Notes: generated from the letters alone by a model not told the origin. Counted from the stretch's first letter, positions 12,415 through 24,654 are shown. The stretch: DNA of 64,000 nucleotides from Actinostola sp. cb2023 (GCA_033675265.1 JAUJYZ010000209.1:195001-259000), one strand, 5' to 3'. Made by a program: numbers and translations.

Positions 12415-12455
12415 GATACTGACTGATAGCGTGATACACTAGTCCAAATTATATA
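12415..12455 (-). promoter_or_regulatory. TATA box and initiator of the RPamide gene
   Basis: On the minus strand TATATAAT lies at 12455-12448. An initiator-like TCAGTCAGT lies about 30 bp downstream near 12425-12417, which would place the transcription start about 35 bp before the ATG at 12386. The spacing is canonical for a TATA promoter. Confidence 0.55.
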
Positions 12456-14719
12456 CTTGTGTGTGGCTTGTGTCAAGATATTGCTCCATTGACGTCATCA
12501 GTGTTGTCCAATAGCGATCAAGCTTGTAGGAAATGCTTTTGTGTACTTGTAGTATCATGATGCAATTCATTTTACTGTAAATTATCACAGTGAATGTGCC
12601 GGTACCTTGTAGGAATGGTGCTTCCTATTTCCATTAAATCTAATGAAACGCAGGAAATTTGTCTTCTCCATGAATAGAAACACACCCTTAATAGCTTTTT
12701 GGATAATTAGTAACTTTGAAAATGTAATCACTGCGGGTAATCATCATCAAGATTGTGACCCTCTCGTATCAATGTGACTTTCCGGCTAACGAGTGGAATA
12801 TGCCATCAAAAAGTGCAATAACCCAACTATTTTTGTGTTCTCTAAGAGTTCATCTCTTTTTAAGATGTCCAATTCTTATCACTATATTTACTAAACATTT
12901 TCGACCATTAAGATAATCCAAAAGGGTTCCCTTCCACACCAAAGAGTGGTGATGAAAACGTAGGGGGGGGAGCTTCCTTGATGTAATTTGTAACGTTAAT
13001 CAGCAGAATGGTGAATTTTGTTTCCATGTTCGTCACATAAGTAATTTTTGGACTTTTTGATTAAGCACCTCTCCAGATTATCGTTCCTAAAAACCCTTGG
13101 GGAAAACGACAGCCATTTTCAAGAACTTTGTCAATTAGCTACTTCCGAGAAGGTAGACTTTCAGCCTCGTGCAAAATAACATCGTGCGTTAAGAAATTTC
13201 GTCGATCGTTTGAAAAAAATAACTGCATTGAGATTTGTTCTGTCTATTTAGTCATGTGTATCTTTCAATTGTTATGATTGCATTGCCCAAATTAGGTTAT
13301 AAATCAGCCAGATTTTCGTGGAGTCATTTAGACTAATTCAGTTTAGAGAAAATATAGTCACTTTATATATTAATTTTTGCAGCTGTTAATTTTCAGTGGA
13401 TCTGTTGATTCCTTGATGTTTTTTTTTTACTTTCCTGTTTTTTAAACTTGTGTTTTGTTAGCTCTTCTAATCTGCGATACGATTTTGGACAACTAATTTT
13501 GTCACTTTGAGGAACGTTATGGTGTTTCGGAAGATGAACTCGAAAACGAAGTAAAAAAAAATCAGTTTGTAAATCTACATTAGTGTACTATTAGACGGTA
13601 ACAAATCGCAAGATATCACACCAATATTTCTCTTCCATTCGGTTTATTTATTTATTTCGTATCGTGTTGTGTAGTAAGGCTCGAGACAGGCGCGATTTGA
13701 TCAAACGCCTCACTAGTCAAAAAGTATCATTGCTTCCAGGAGCTTTGTTGAAAAGGCTCTCCAGTTGAGAGTTGCTAAGTCATTTGGATAAGACATTTCT
13801 TATTTAAAGCATGTAATTACACTAAATACTACAGACCCTTTCATAATGGTATCAATCTCTTGTATGATCTACTGCGAAGCGGAAGTGGAACGAAATCGCT
13901 GAAATTGCTTGACTAACCGATTAGACTTCCAGCTTATGTCAACGTTACGATCAACGGTGTATGTATGTAGTCTTTGTCCAAGTGACTGTCTGAAAACATT
14001 GTACAAATAAAAGATTATAACCGTAGAAATGATCTTCGACGTCTATTCTTTAAATCAACATTTAATTTGAAACGACAGGCTGTAAATGAGATTGACTGTT
14101 GAGATTTTTACTTCATTGACATAAATGTTGGGAAATATACTGAGATTTTGGAAGGTAAACTTTGAATTTCATTGTAGTATTAGCCAGCAGTGTGGGATTA
14201 GTTTGTTACCATATCCAATCACTATTCATTCCTCCATCAGTTTCGAGGACTAAACGGAAGAATAGGAAGGAGTACAAAAACACCACATTTGTGGGATTTT
14301 ATCGAAATGAATGTTAAATAAATATTAATTACAGCATTAGTCTAGAACTAATGACATTATGCTTGCACTTATTCATTCCAAACGTTCTGTTTCGTTTCCG
14401 AATCAAATACTCACTACAAATTATATCAATAGTGCATGAGATCGTGATTCAAACTATACACAAAGAACATTTTAAATATATAGCAAAAACATATACATTC
14501 TTACTTTAAATGGTCCTCCCTCGCTCTAAGAGTATTTATTGCATTGTTGATCCTGTTTATCTTCCCACATGAAAATACTCGAGTTGACTATCATCACTGT
14601 CGTTAATGACGAGATTTCAGTAGACTGGCTTTTTGAGATTTTAATACGCACAGCAATTGTTTTAGTAGTTGTTGCAGTATAGCCTTAGTTCTGTAAGCCT
14701 AGCTGGTTTTCACTACCCT
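12456..14719. other. Intergenic DNA without recognised features
   Basis: No long open frames, RNA genes or clear repeats were seen. The stretch is AT-rich with scattered homopolymer runs. Confidence 0.5.
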
Positions 14720-14861
14720 GGCTTTTCACTAGCGGCGCAAGCATAAGCGCAAGCACAAGAGAAGTTATTTCACCGTGAAAATGGGACCGACACAAGCTCT
14801 AAGCACTTATTAAAGAACCAAAAATGTCTATATCTTGTGCTTGACGTCGCTAGTGAAAACC
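14720..14861. mobile_element. MITE with TTTTCACTAG ends
   Basis: GGCTTTTCACTAGCG at the left is inverted as CGCTAGTGAAAACC at the right. The arms continue inward to AGCACAAGA / TCTTGTGCT, with about 11 extra bases in the left arm. A further GGTTTTCACTA copy lies just outside at 14705. Confidence 0.6.
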
Positions 14862-15931
14862 ACTGTTTAAAGGATACATTTATTTATTATAAAGTGTTTG
14901 GAATCCGTCTATTGGTCGCACTAGACTTCCCCTATGTTGACGTCTTGTGAAAGAAAGTCGAGGCTGTCGAAGTGTTGTGGCAGCACTAATGATTTAATTG
15001 ACTAGATTTACCGCCCTCTCAACTCATCCAATTTACGACAGCAGTTGACTGATTCAACTTCCTTTGACTTCGACAAAGAAAACTTTTCCACTTTTCATGC
15101 TCACACGACACGATATTTTGCTTGTATGAAGAAAAAAAACACGTTCAGAAAATTCACCTTTCATTTTGTAAAATGCCGTGATACAAAGATATTTAACGTG
15201 TTCGTCTTTTTACGAATTCAGACCTGCTTTATTTTGCGACCCATACGAATAGGTGACAGCCACCCTGTGTGCACGAAACACAAACAGAAATATTCACTCT
15301 CTAGTCCAACCTAGCTCGAATTTTCCTTTTCTTTTCTTTGTTCTTTTTTGTAGAACCCCTTCGAACACTCCATGGACAACTGAAGAAAAACAGTTCAAAA
15401 TATTGTTTTTTTATTCCAAAAGGCGACGTCCAAACCCATTACGTCCAAATACGAGGGATATCATGTGATGGGTGGGAGATAACCGAGGTCGAAATAGCGG
15501 GGTTCTACTCTATTCTTTTACTGAAGCATTTACAATGTTAGCATTTGTAAGGTATCCGCGTGCTAGTGTGTGTATTATTTCTTGGTGGGAAGTCTGCTTC
15601 ATCCCTGCCGGTAATAAAAGTAGAACCTGCAGTAACACTGGCAGTGTTTAGACCGGTTTGTTTCCTGAATCAGTGCGTACAATCTGTAAGTATCATGTTC
15701 ATTTAGTTCGTGGTACGATACCGGCACAGATTCAAGCTGAGTATTAGTCTTGGCCAGTATAGTAGACTCATGTCATTTTTCCTGTTTACAACAGTCAATC
15801 AAGTAGTTTCAGTAGAAGTAGGAGTAGAAAAATAGCAGGAAAACACGGCTTGAAATCGCGTCTCCAAGGTGAAACGGATGTGAATGTCGTCGGGACTTCC
15901 TTTTTTTTTTTAAAGAAAATACACCCAGGCA
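14862..15931. other. Intergenic DNA without recognised features
   Basis: Three overlapping short open frames (15045-15541) have no domains, signal peptides or recognisable motifs. No repeats noted. Confidence 0.45.
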
Positions 15932-16186
15932 AATAGTGTACCGAAGTGATGACGTCATAAAAATAAATGTTCGCTTTATCAACTTTAGATCCCCGATTTC
16001 GAAAGAACATCAATAAAGAAGCTTACATGCCAAATGTGAGAGCAATCGGTTAAATAGCGGCTGAGATATGGCCAGTTGAATATATAATTTCCCCCCACAA
16101 ATCACTGTAATTTCGGCTTGGTTCCTAATCGAAAATTGATAAAGCGAAAATATTTTGTTCGTGACGTCACACTTCGGTACTCTATT
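15932..16186. mobile_element. MITE with AATAG-GTACCGAAGTG ends
   Basis: The left end AATAGTGTACCGAAGTG and the inverted right end CACTTCGGTACTCTATT pair, followed by TGACGTCA blocks in both arms and by a CGCTTTATCAA / TTGATAAAGCG inner match. About 255 bp, non-coding. Confidence 0.68.
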
Positions 16187-17166
16187 GTTGTATGGATTTA
16201 CGTGAAGGACAAAGGTTTCCGACCTCATCCCTACAATCCAGCAATACACATCTAGTTTTACAGGAATAGAGGAAAGTCGCGCATGGCTGGTGTATTTGAA
16301 GGATAACTATACCTAGGGCACTGACTGCTATTTTACTAACGCACCAGTTCTGACTGGACAGAACTAATAATCGTGGCCCTGAATTAAGGGACTGCTTTAA
16401 GTGAGTCCTGTCCGTGGTCAAGATGGAAATTATACATGGAAATCAATGGAAAGCGCTTGCCCATTTTTGTGGGAATTATTTATATATTGTTGGAAGATCT
16501 TGGTATCTGGCATGTCAGGCCTATCACTTGACTCGGGAGAGCAAAGATTTCCCCTAAATATTCAATATATTATTCTTTGAAACCCTCAAAGCGACTAATG
16601 GTAACGTCTGAATAAAACTTTTAGAATAAAATAACATATATGTAAAATCGAACAAGAATCTTTACAGACATTATGTATCAATCTTGCATGGTGAAAGTGG
16701 TTGTCGAAGAATCCTATTTTAAAATCCCTTATATACTCCGATAAAGACACTGATTAATAAATTATCGTTACGGCTTCTTACTTACGAATACAAAAGCTCT
16801 CTCCAATGTGGGATGAGTTGAGGTGTATCCTGCGCATGACAGTGATGTCACAAGTACCTTCACAAGAAAGTGTTGTGATTTTCTAGCATTATTCGCTTAG
16901 AATTCATGTAATACTGTTTTAGATAAAGGGATGGAGTTTGCTAAGTCGTTTATAAAACGAGAGCCCGTGTTGTATGTGATCTAAATACAGTTGTAAGGAA
17001 TATTCTATAGTCAGTCATATCGTGTCACTTTACTAAATGATCAGTTTTGCGCTTTAGTGTCTTTTGTCTTGAGAATGAAATATTAATGTATATCACTACT
17101 GTGACTGCGTGATGCGGTTCGTACGTCATTACAGAAGCAATTCCCAGTTCCGTGAGGCCTGGGAGC

Positions 17167-17318
17167 AAATGTTCGGTTAAAATCAGCGTCTTTGAGCTAA
17201 TTTGAACTCCACGACACTGTAGTTGCCTCGGTAGCTCAGTGGGTAGAGCACCTGTCATGAAATCGGGGTGTCGTGGGTTCGAATCCCGCTCGAGGCGTCT
17301 GATTTTTTCCGAACATTT
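17167..17318 (+). mobile_element. tRNA-derived SINE-like unit flanked by inverted arms
   Basis: The tRNA-like segment 17225-17297 folds as a cloverleaf: acceptor GCCTCGG / TCGAGGC, D arm GCTC/GAGC, and T arm GTGGG TTCGAAT CCCGC. Box A (TAGCTCAGTGGGTAGAGC) and box B (GGTTCGAATCC) are intact. The anticodon loop is CATGAAA, with TGA in the anticodon position but no T at position 33, and there is no long variable arm expected of a serine tRNA, so it is not a working tRNA. The arms AAATGTTCGG and CCGAACATTT flank it. The minus-strand frame reads RDSNPRHPDFMTGALPTELP, a typical SINE artefact. Confidence 0.7.
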
Positions 17319-17672
17319 GTTCTGTATATTCTCCATTAGTTTCATTTCCATAATGTATATCAAACATATTAATTGTTTTGGTTCTTTCAGATCTCGTCTA
17401 CCATCCCTGATAGGGCAGGTCTTCGTATAAAACTGATTTCAATAATTATTGTTTATAGTTGCTATGATAACGCTGATCTTACTGAAATAAACATCAATCA
17501 TAACTTTAATCCAACTCCGATAACTGGTGTAAAATTCAGTTTGATCCAGTATTGGAAATAGTTCGTAATAACTGATTTGAAAAATGCTGTGTGGCCACAC
17601 TGCTCTGTAATAAAACCGTTTCGAGACAATTTAAAGTGACTCCAACATAATTGCGAGTGCCACCTCGTGGGT

Positions 17673-17867
17673 GTCCACCTCGGAAAAGCACATTTACACA
17701 TTTACACATTCGCAACATCACGTGTATATATTCGTTTTGCGCACGTGGAACCCATAGATTCAGTAGAAGTAGAATGCCGCGGCCTTATACAGAAGATTTC
17801 AGGTGGAGAGTTGTATTTCAGCGCTTGTAAAAGTGCAAATGTGTAAATGTGCTTTTCTGAGGTGGAC
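17673..17867. mobile_element. MITE with GTCCACCTC ends
   Basis: GTCCACCTCGGAAAAGCAC and the following ATTTACACATTT are inverted at the right as AAATGTGTAAATGTGC and TTTTCTGAGGTGGAC. About 195 bp with no coding content. Confidence 0.72.
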
Positions 17868-18520
17868 AACCTTAATGACATTGACTGTATATATATAACA
17901 ACTTTATTGAAATAAATGATACATTATTACGATGGACGAGAGGGGCCATGGACTTCAGACTTTTCTTTTTTTGGACTTCAGACTTTTTTTTTTGAACTTC
18001 AGACTTTTTTTTTTTTGGACTTCAGACTTTTTTTTTTGGTTGGACTTCAGACCTATGTTTTGAAAATTTGATATTTGTTTAATAGGTAAATTTGCTTGCA
18101 TAAACATACATTTGGTGTACTTGTTCCTTTTGGAGGGTGTCCATACGACATGTACGAACAAACGTCGAAATCTCCGCCCCAAAAAAAATACTTAAATAAA
18201 ATCCAAATTGTCAAGAAAACCACTCAGGAAGCTTCAATAACTATCACTCTTTTATTTTCGAATACATTATTAGAAGTTTTCACATGAAAATATCTCAAAC
18301 GGAACGGATATTTGAACTCGATGAAAATTGTTTTCTTGACAGAGACGCCATTTTGTTTTACTGGTTTCGTCAACTGACTTCAATCGCGGATCAACACTTT
18401 TATCCTCCTTGCTAGGTGGATTAAATTTAACCCTAGGTTTAATCCTGGGGGATGAGTAATTAATTTATACTGATGCTTTCACCCATAAACAGAAACATTA
18501 AACAGCCGTGCAGAGCATAC

Positions 18521-18794
18521 ACCTATTTCAACTAACGTTGTCGCGTTCAAAGCAACAAGCGTCAAGCCAAGACCGAAGTGAATGCTGGTTTTGTGCTGGC
18601 AAATTATTGAAATCAGACGTATTTTCTATGGAACGAAGTGTGATACGCAAACAAACGTGAAAATGTTCACATTTTGTAATTAGTCCTCACAGAAACAATT
18701 GTGATTTAAATAATTGTCAGCACATAATCAGCATTCACTTTGGTCTTGGCTTGACGCTTGTTGCTTTGAACGCGACGACGTTATTTGAAATAGG
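18521..18794. mobile_element. MITE with 80-95-bp terminal inverted repeats
   Basis: The left arm starts ACCTATTTCAA and contains GTTCAAAGCAACAAGCGTC. The right arm ends TTGAAATAGGT. The arms are about 90% identical over 80 bp or more. It lies inside the left arm of the larger inverted arrangement and has no counterpart in the right arm, so it probably inserted later. Confidence 0.75.
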
Positions 18795-19204
18795 TATATA
18801 CATTCCCGGCGCTCATGCACGATCAGTCACGAAAACCGAAAGCTCCACCTTCGTGGAATAATAACTGATGTATTCAACACGTTCCAGAATGACTTCGGAT
18901 ATTCCAAAACCAAAATTTCAGCAAATAACATTGAAAAATGAAATTCCTTGCCTAGAAAATAGAAGATTTTGGCAAGCTTTTATAAAAAGAGGTCCAATCA
19001 GCTAACGAGTGTAGGACTGCAGGCAACGTTTGTTGTATCATCGAGAAATCTGCTAAAACCAGTCAAATTTGAAATTGAAAATGAAATTCAAATTTGCCAG
19101 CTTGACCATTTTTAATGGCAAGAATTCAATTTGCTTATAACATGTTTGCCAAAGAGGAAAATATGGCATCATAAATAAGTGCAAGAAGCATTTACTTGCT
19201 GAAC

Positions 19205-19680
19205 CCAACAGTATGTCGGCATTTGCCAACTTCCCTGCAACTCGGCATTTGCCAAACCAGAGAATTCCGGCATATGCCAGCTGAGAGGAAGTTGGCAAAT
19301 GCCGACTTAGAGAATTCCGGCATTTGCCAGCTAAGAGGAAGTTGGCATTTGCCAACTCAGAGAATTCCGGCATTTGCCAACTCAGAGGAAGTTGGCATTT
19401 GCCAACTCAGAGAATTCCGGCATTTGCCAACTCAGAGGAAGTTGGCATTTGCCAACTCAGAGAATTCCGGCATTTGCCAACTCAGAGGAAGTTGGCATTT
19501 GCCAACTCAGAGAATTCCGGCATTTGCCAACTCAGAGGAAGTTGGCATTTGCCAACTCAGAGAATTCCGGCATTTGCCAACTCAGAGGAAGTTGGCATTT
19601 GCCAACTCAGAGAATTCCGGCATTTGCCAACTCAGAGGAAGTTGGCATTTGCCAACTCAGAGAATTCCGGCAATTGCCGA
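19205..19680. repeat. 25-bp-core tandem array, 50-bp dimer units
   Basis: The core GGCATTTGCC recurs every 25 bp. Spacers alternate between AACTCAGAGAATTCC and AACTCAGAGGAAGTT, giving a 50-bp higher-order unit in about seven regular copies. The core with flanks (GTTGGCATTTGCCAAC) is itself an inverted repeat. The leftmost part is less regular. Confidence 0.93.
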
Positions 19681-20311
19681 CCAAAACTGCTACAATCTAG
19701 GCTTTAGGTTTCTGTTACCAATGAACAACATTCAATAATAACTTTTTATTTTCAATCATGGTCTTCCTTGAAAATATTTTTTTTACAAAGCAAGAAGTTT
19801 CTCAATGTAATGGATTTATCTTGTTGTACACACAATACTTTTCTTTTCTTTTACGTATAAAATCAATTTCGTCAGAAATTATACTGTAATTACGGTAACA
19901 AATTGCAACCAAATACATATAATAAGACTGTCCTTGAATAACTTATCTATTTGAAATGACCAGTTATCGCTATTTTGAAATCGGTTGCATTCAAGTTATC
20001 ACTTTAATAGCACACAATTGTCCTGACAAAATACATGTACTTGCCACAGCCACTGATTCTGAAATAAACAAACAAAACGTTAATAAAATACCGTACAGTT
20101 CCGAAAGTAGCGAGGTCGTTACTTTCGGATTGAGCAACCTTAATTAACTGTTACTTTCGGGGGGCTCTCTACTTTCGGGGTGCTAAAATCGTTAACTTTT
20201 AGGAGCCATACTTTATTTTTATCTCATATTTATATTTATATATAGTTGTTATTATTATATTATTTTCTATATCATATTATTATTATCATATATATTATTA
20301 TATTATCACTC

Positions 20312-20380
20312 TGTAAAGCGCTATTGACATACTATGAAATAGCGCTATATAAATAAAGATATTATTAATATTATTATTAT
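20312..20380 (+). repeat. L2-type LINE/SINE 3'-tail-like motif
   Basis: TGTAAAGCGCTATTGACA, then GCGCTATATAAATAAAG and ATT repeats. It is the same layout as at 7598 and 37152. Confidence 0.45.
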
Positions 20381-20388
20381 ACCGTGTA

Positions 20389-20844
20389 CAGGGTTCCCAC
20401 TGACCTTGAAAAGTCAGTGAATTTGATTTTTTTTTCAAGGTCAGGAAATTGTCAGGGAATTTTGATTTTGGTCAGGGAATGTTGAAATTTACCCAAAAGT
20501 CAGTGAAAAGTCAGGGAATTTATGTCAGCCTTCACAAAATCGATATGTACAGTGTAGCATAATTATGGGTAACATTTAGACAGATTGTGATCAATCATGA
20601 TGAAAACTCACAAAAAAGTTTAAAAGTTGTCATTGACCTTATATGGTCCATGTAAATATATTTCTTCATACATATTACTGTACATACAGTACATACATAA
20701 AAAGACTATAGTAAATGTAAGTTGCACTGCAGGATATCATAGTAAAACAAGAGTACAGTATGGTCAGTGAAAAATGGTTTTTGGTCAGTGAGAAGTCAGG
20801 GAAAAGCCAGATAATTTTATTTTTCCGGATGAGTGGGAACCCTG
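20389..20844. mobile_element. hAT-like MITE with CAGGGTTCCCACT ends
   Basis: CAGGGTTCCCACT at the left and AGTGGGAACCCTG at the right are perfect 13-bp inverted ends. The inside is built of GTCAGTGAA and GTCAGGGAA motifs in several copies. CAGGG ends fit hAT-type elements, but no clear 8-bp target duplication is visible. No transposase. Confidence 0.65.
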
Positions 20845-21459
20845 GTTATTTTTATGTCAAACGATTCTAGTATCCTGATCTCGAAAATCAGCACTTGTGC
20901 ATAAGGCATATAGATCACACAATACGCTACGCTATATAATATATGAGCAGTAGAGTTGCGCAGTGCAAAACTAAGGAATCACCTTAAATGCCCCCTCAGC
21001 CAGCTTCGGGGACATTTAATCACTAATATCCCTTGGTGCCATGATATTACTTATAATAAAACACTTGTGCTCGTTTATTCATGATCACAAATCAACCAAT
21101 GTATGGCATGCAGCACTCCACCGACGCAAATCACAGCTATACAATGTATACATGTACATGTATATTTGTGTAACAACACCTGTATGTGTTGTATAACCTG
21201 CTTAGCTGAAGTCTGCTCTCTCACTCTTCCTTCAATGAGGACGAGTGAGCTTTGCCAACTACATGTACATGTACATGCAAGGTACATGTACTAAACAAGT
21301 AGGGCCAGGAACGGTGATTCTCAATGCCCTTCCACCCAAAAAAGTAACATTTCTCTCTCTGGCTCTTATTGTGTACGTATACACCATTTAGGCTTTTTTT
21401 TTGTTCAGATATTTTAACAGCATGTACAATACGAACCAAGACCTGCTCAATCACATGAG

Positions 21460-21532
21460 TTCCCAGTGGCTCAGTGGTTAGAGCGCCTGACTGGTATCCA
21501 GGAGGTCATGGGTTCAAATGCCATCTGGGCTC
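21460..21532 (+). pseudogene. Degenerate tRNA-like sequence (anticodon position GGT)
   Basis: Box A-like TGGCTCAGTGGTTAGAGC and box B-like GGTTCAAATGCC are present. The acceptor stem pairs over only about five or six bases (CCCAG/CTGGG). The anticodon stem CCTGA/CCAGG surrounds the loop CTGGTAT, with GGT (threonine) in the anticodon position, but its closing pair and one T-arm pair are mismatched. A tRNA pseudogene or SINE head is more likely than an active gene. Confidence 0.5.
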
Positions 21533-22488
21533 AGTAAGAAACCTTACGAACTACATTACTAACAATTACCAAGCGACAAATTACCATATAACTTACAGTA
21601 CAAACATGTACAATGTTGCGGGATAGCTTTACAATGAAATGGCTTATGATACTTGGACTTAACTCACCATTGTCAAATATATCAATGATCCATAGCCCAT
21701 GGTTGTACCTCAACCTGAAACAAACAAAAAGCATACATCGTCAATGTCTCTGATGACTACTGTACATTCGTTCCCCCAGGGGGTGGGGATTTGTCCAGAT
21801 TTCTCTGCCCCATTCCCTTAACTTATAAACTAAATTGTATGTAAATTACTGGTACTAAAATAAAGTCTATGTTTCCCCATGTCTATGTCAGGGGGATATC
21901 ATGTTTGAATGGACATTTGAACAAATCCCCCAACGTCCCCAGGGGTGGCACCCAGGGGTTTGACCGTCAAGTATAAACATGTATATTAAACTACGATTGC
22001 TTCAAAATTCCAAAAAGCACATAACTTACCTGTCTAAGCAGGAATAAGTACAGTAAGCTTATATTGCTCATTACATCATCCGGTTTCCAGGTCGGTTTCC
22101 ATCATCTTACGTTGTCTACGACTACATCAGTACATGTCTTAAGTCAAAGTAGGGCACGATATTAGAGTCGAGTAAGTCTTCATGCTTCAAAAGAAGTAAT
22201 TGCTTCGTTTTTCGTGAAAGACCATTGCTTTGGGGCTCGAGTAGTAGTCTTGGTGATGCCATCGGTTCGTTAGGGATGTCACTGTCAGTAGATCGGGCAT
22301 TTCATGGATTTAGTCTTAGAGCTACGCTTTCCTGGGTTCTTGTGTTCATTGTACGATCGATTGTCCGCTCGTTTTCCGACTGTTGTGTAGGCTGGCTCGT
22401 TACGAGACCATTGCTGTAGTTTGTTAAATTCTTTTCACCAGTAAATATTGACGAATACCGTTCCGAAAGGACAGGGGAAATAAAAGAA

Positions 22489-22814
22489 CAATTGCCCTAT
22501 ACCATTATGACGTAACGGCTTATTTATGAGGGGGACAGAATCGTGAAGAACAATAGAAATTTGAACTAAATCTGCTCTGCCGAAGTTCGCTTGATTTCAA
22601 ATTGGCTAGTTTCCAGATATTATGTTCATCGATACTTTTCCCACAATATTTACTGTGTTTGGTGACTTTTATCGCTTTCAGACCGTCTGTAAAATACATT
22701 TATTTGGGAAATCCTTTGTGTTGTTGCTGTTTTGTCCCCCTCTAGCGACCATGATCCTTAGCGTTTAAACAATAGATTGTTTTGATGTGACGTCATAGTG
22801 GTATAGGGCAATTG
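22489..22814. mobile_element. MITE with CAATTGCCCTATACCA ends
   Basis: CAATTGCCCTATACCATTAT followed by GACGT at the left is inverted at the right as ACGTCATAGTGG and TATAGGGCAATTG. About 326 bp and no coding content. CAATTG may be part of the ends or a palindromic target duplication. Confidence 0.68.
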
Positions 22815-23774
22815 AAGCTTGAGCATTCAACAAACCAACCGTCAACATGGCGGCCGGGGAATAAACAGTCAGGCGTCACACGACCACTCCATATTTGGAA
22901 CATATCCCCTGCAGCGTTTCACTCTGATTGGCTAGAACACGGTTTTGAGCGCCATTTTCTTGGTGTTGTAACGGTTCTAGAACGTGGAATGAAACTATAG
23001 AACTCTTTTAGTATTTTATCGTGGAATAATCACTCTTTTCTTCAACCAAATCCCTGGAGAACGACATGGAACAATGGTATGTGTGACAGAGTGTTGTTTA
23101 TCTATAAACATACAGTGAAATTCAAGAATTTATGCTCATTTTAAAAGGTAAGATTCGATGCTGACATGAATTCCTGATCAAAGTTTCGATTGTATAATCG
23201 CAGTATAAAGCTTATACACATTCAGAATACGGCATAAAGCTTTAATACATAACGTCATAAGCTTAATATACAGCAGACATATATTTCCTGCCAAAAGTGT
23301 CTATAGACATCTACATGCATATGTACAATGTAGAATACATCTAGTGTCTATACTTTTAAAGTGGCTACCCTCTATTAAGCGGCCTGTTTTAAAAGTCCCG
23401 AATCAGTGGAGTTTTACCCATATAAACTCTGCATAAATTTGCTACCTCTATTAAGTGGTATATGTACAATGTATATATACATAATATACTCTATATCCAC
23501 TACATGCTGCTTACTAGTGCTGTATATAGACATTGCAATATATTTGTTTATAAATAAATAAACTGTGTACCTCCCAAGAATGCACGATTTGATTGGTTGC
23601 TGAGCGTGTATTATTATGTAATAGATGCACAGAGCAGTGAAAACAATGCAGAAAGCCTGTTTAAAACTACATTGCGTTCCTCTATAATACTGTATATATA
23701 TTTTATGTACAATTGCAGAATATACAAATAGACAGATACCATATATGTACTGTATGTACACTGACAGTATACAT

Positions 23775-23873
23775 TAGCCGGAGAAAACAGCTGTCTCTCA
23801 TCACGTACATCAATTCCTAGGTGGAATCAATGTATGCGATGAGAGACAGCTGTTAATTTTAATTCTCAGGCTA
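23775..23873. mobile_element. Short hairpin element
   Basis: ACAGCTGTCTCTCATC and ATCAATTCC on the left pair with GGAATCAAT and GATGAGAGACAGCTGT on the right, and the outer TAGCC / GGCTA extend the arms. It is flanked on both sides by GACAGTATAC. Confidence 0.6.
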
Positions 23874-23932
23874 TATGTACCGACAGTATACATATGATAT
23901 AGTATATACAATGTATAGACAGTATACACCGA

Positions 23933-24087
23933 ATCGAAATATGGCGACCAATTTGAATAACTATTGTTCTGGTCTGACCAACCTCGTGTTCACGTGGAAA
24001 GACAAAAGCGTTTTCACATGAATGAGAGGTTGGTCAGTCAGGAACAAAGTTATTCAAATTGGTCGCCATATTTCGATTCGGTGTATA
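23933..24087. mobile_element. Hairpin MITE with TATACACCGAATCG ends
   Basis: Arms of about 62 bp run from TATACACCGAATCGAAATAT to GGTCTGACCAACCTC and are inverted at the right with few mismatches. The outer ends CACCGAATCGAAATATGG / CCATATTTCGATTCGGTG match perfectly. Non-coding, 155 bp. Confidence 0.75.
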
Positions 24088-24492
24088 GCCATGCTATTTC
24101 AATTGTATATTACATACATGCCATGGTTCACTTTGCCTATTTACAAATTTGATTTCATATTTGATACTTTTCTGTTTTTCTTAATAGAGTGAAGCATAAA
24201 CAAATCTAACACAATCATGGTGCTTGGACAAATGGATGCAAAAGAGTGATAGCTACAATGTAGCACTAAGTGAACAATCTACAAAATAGTATTGAAATAT
24301 TTTTATTTAAGTTAAGAATTATAGCTTAATATTATACCTTATTATTTTTGTCGTGCAATCGTCATTCAACGTTTTTTGAAATAGCGCATTGTATTTTAAA
24401 TTCACTCGATATACAATATGCACAGGATTTTTTGTGAACAGATGAGGTTCGAGTGAATGAATACGAGGAAAAAATGACACAAGTGCATAGTA

Positions 24493-24622
24493 CAGTCGAA
24501 GCTCTCGTAAGCGACCACTTCAGGAATTCGAAAAAGTGGTAATAACTAGATCAGAGCTGTTGTCGCTTAAATGAGACGGACCGCACGCTGAAACAACATA
24601 GGCTGGTCGCTTATGAGAGCTT
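24493..24622. mobile_element. Decayed relative of the pogo-like MITE
   Basis: TACAGTCGAAGCTCTCGTAA with GCGACCAC at the left matches the ends of the element at 4656. GGTCGCTTATGAGAGCT at the right is its inverted partner, but the terminal CAGT is lost. It is shorter and more diverged than the 4656 copy. Confidence 0.55.
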
Positions 24623-24654
24623 AATATTGCTGCGAGCCGCCAGGCGAGCAGCGA

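Larger units (their letters stand above)
17925..19690. repeat. Left arm of an 8.3-kb inverted arrangement
   Basis: From the outside in: ATGGACGAGAGGGGCC at 17932, CTTCAGACTTTT repeats to 18055, a MITE insertion (18521-18794), ACACGTTCCAGAATGACTTC with GGATATTCC near 18878-18910, and the tandem array at 19205-19680. The same three landmarks recur inverted in mirror order at 25375-26270. Confidence 0.65.

Noticed and set aside
17225..17297. Functional serine tRNA (anticodon TGA)
   Set aside because: It lacks T33 and the long variable arm of serine tRNAs and sits in a repeat-like unit.
17025..17363. Minus-strand frame containing RDSNPRHPDFMTGALPTELP
   Set aside because: This peptide is the translation of a tRNA-like SINE head, a common artefact in predicted proteomes.
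19205..19680. TTGGCATTTGCCAA as nuclear factor I sites
   Set aside because: The half sites TTGGC and GCCAA are separated by four bases, not the five required for the palindromic NFI site.
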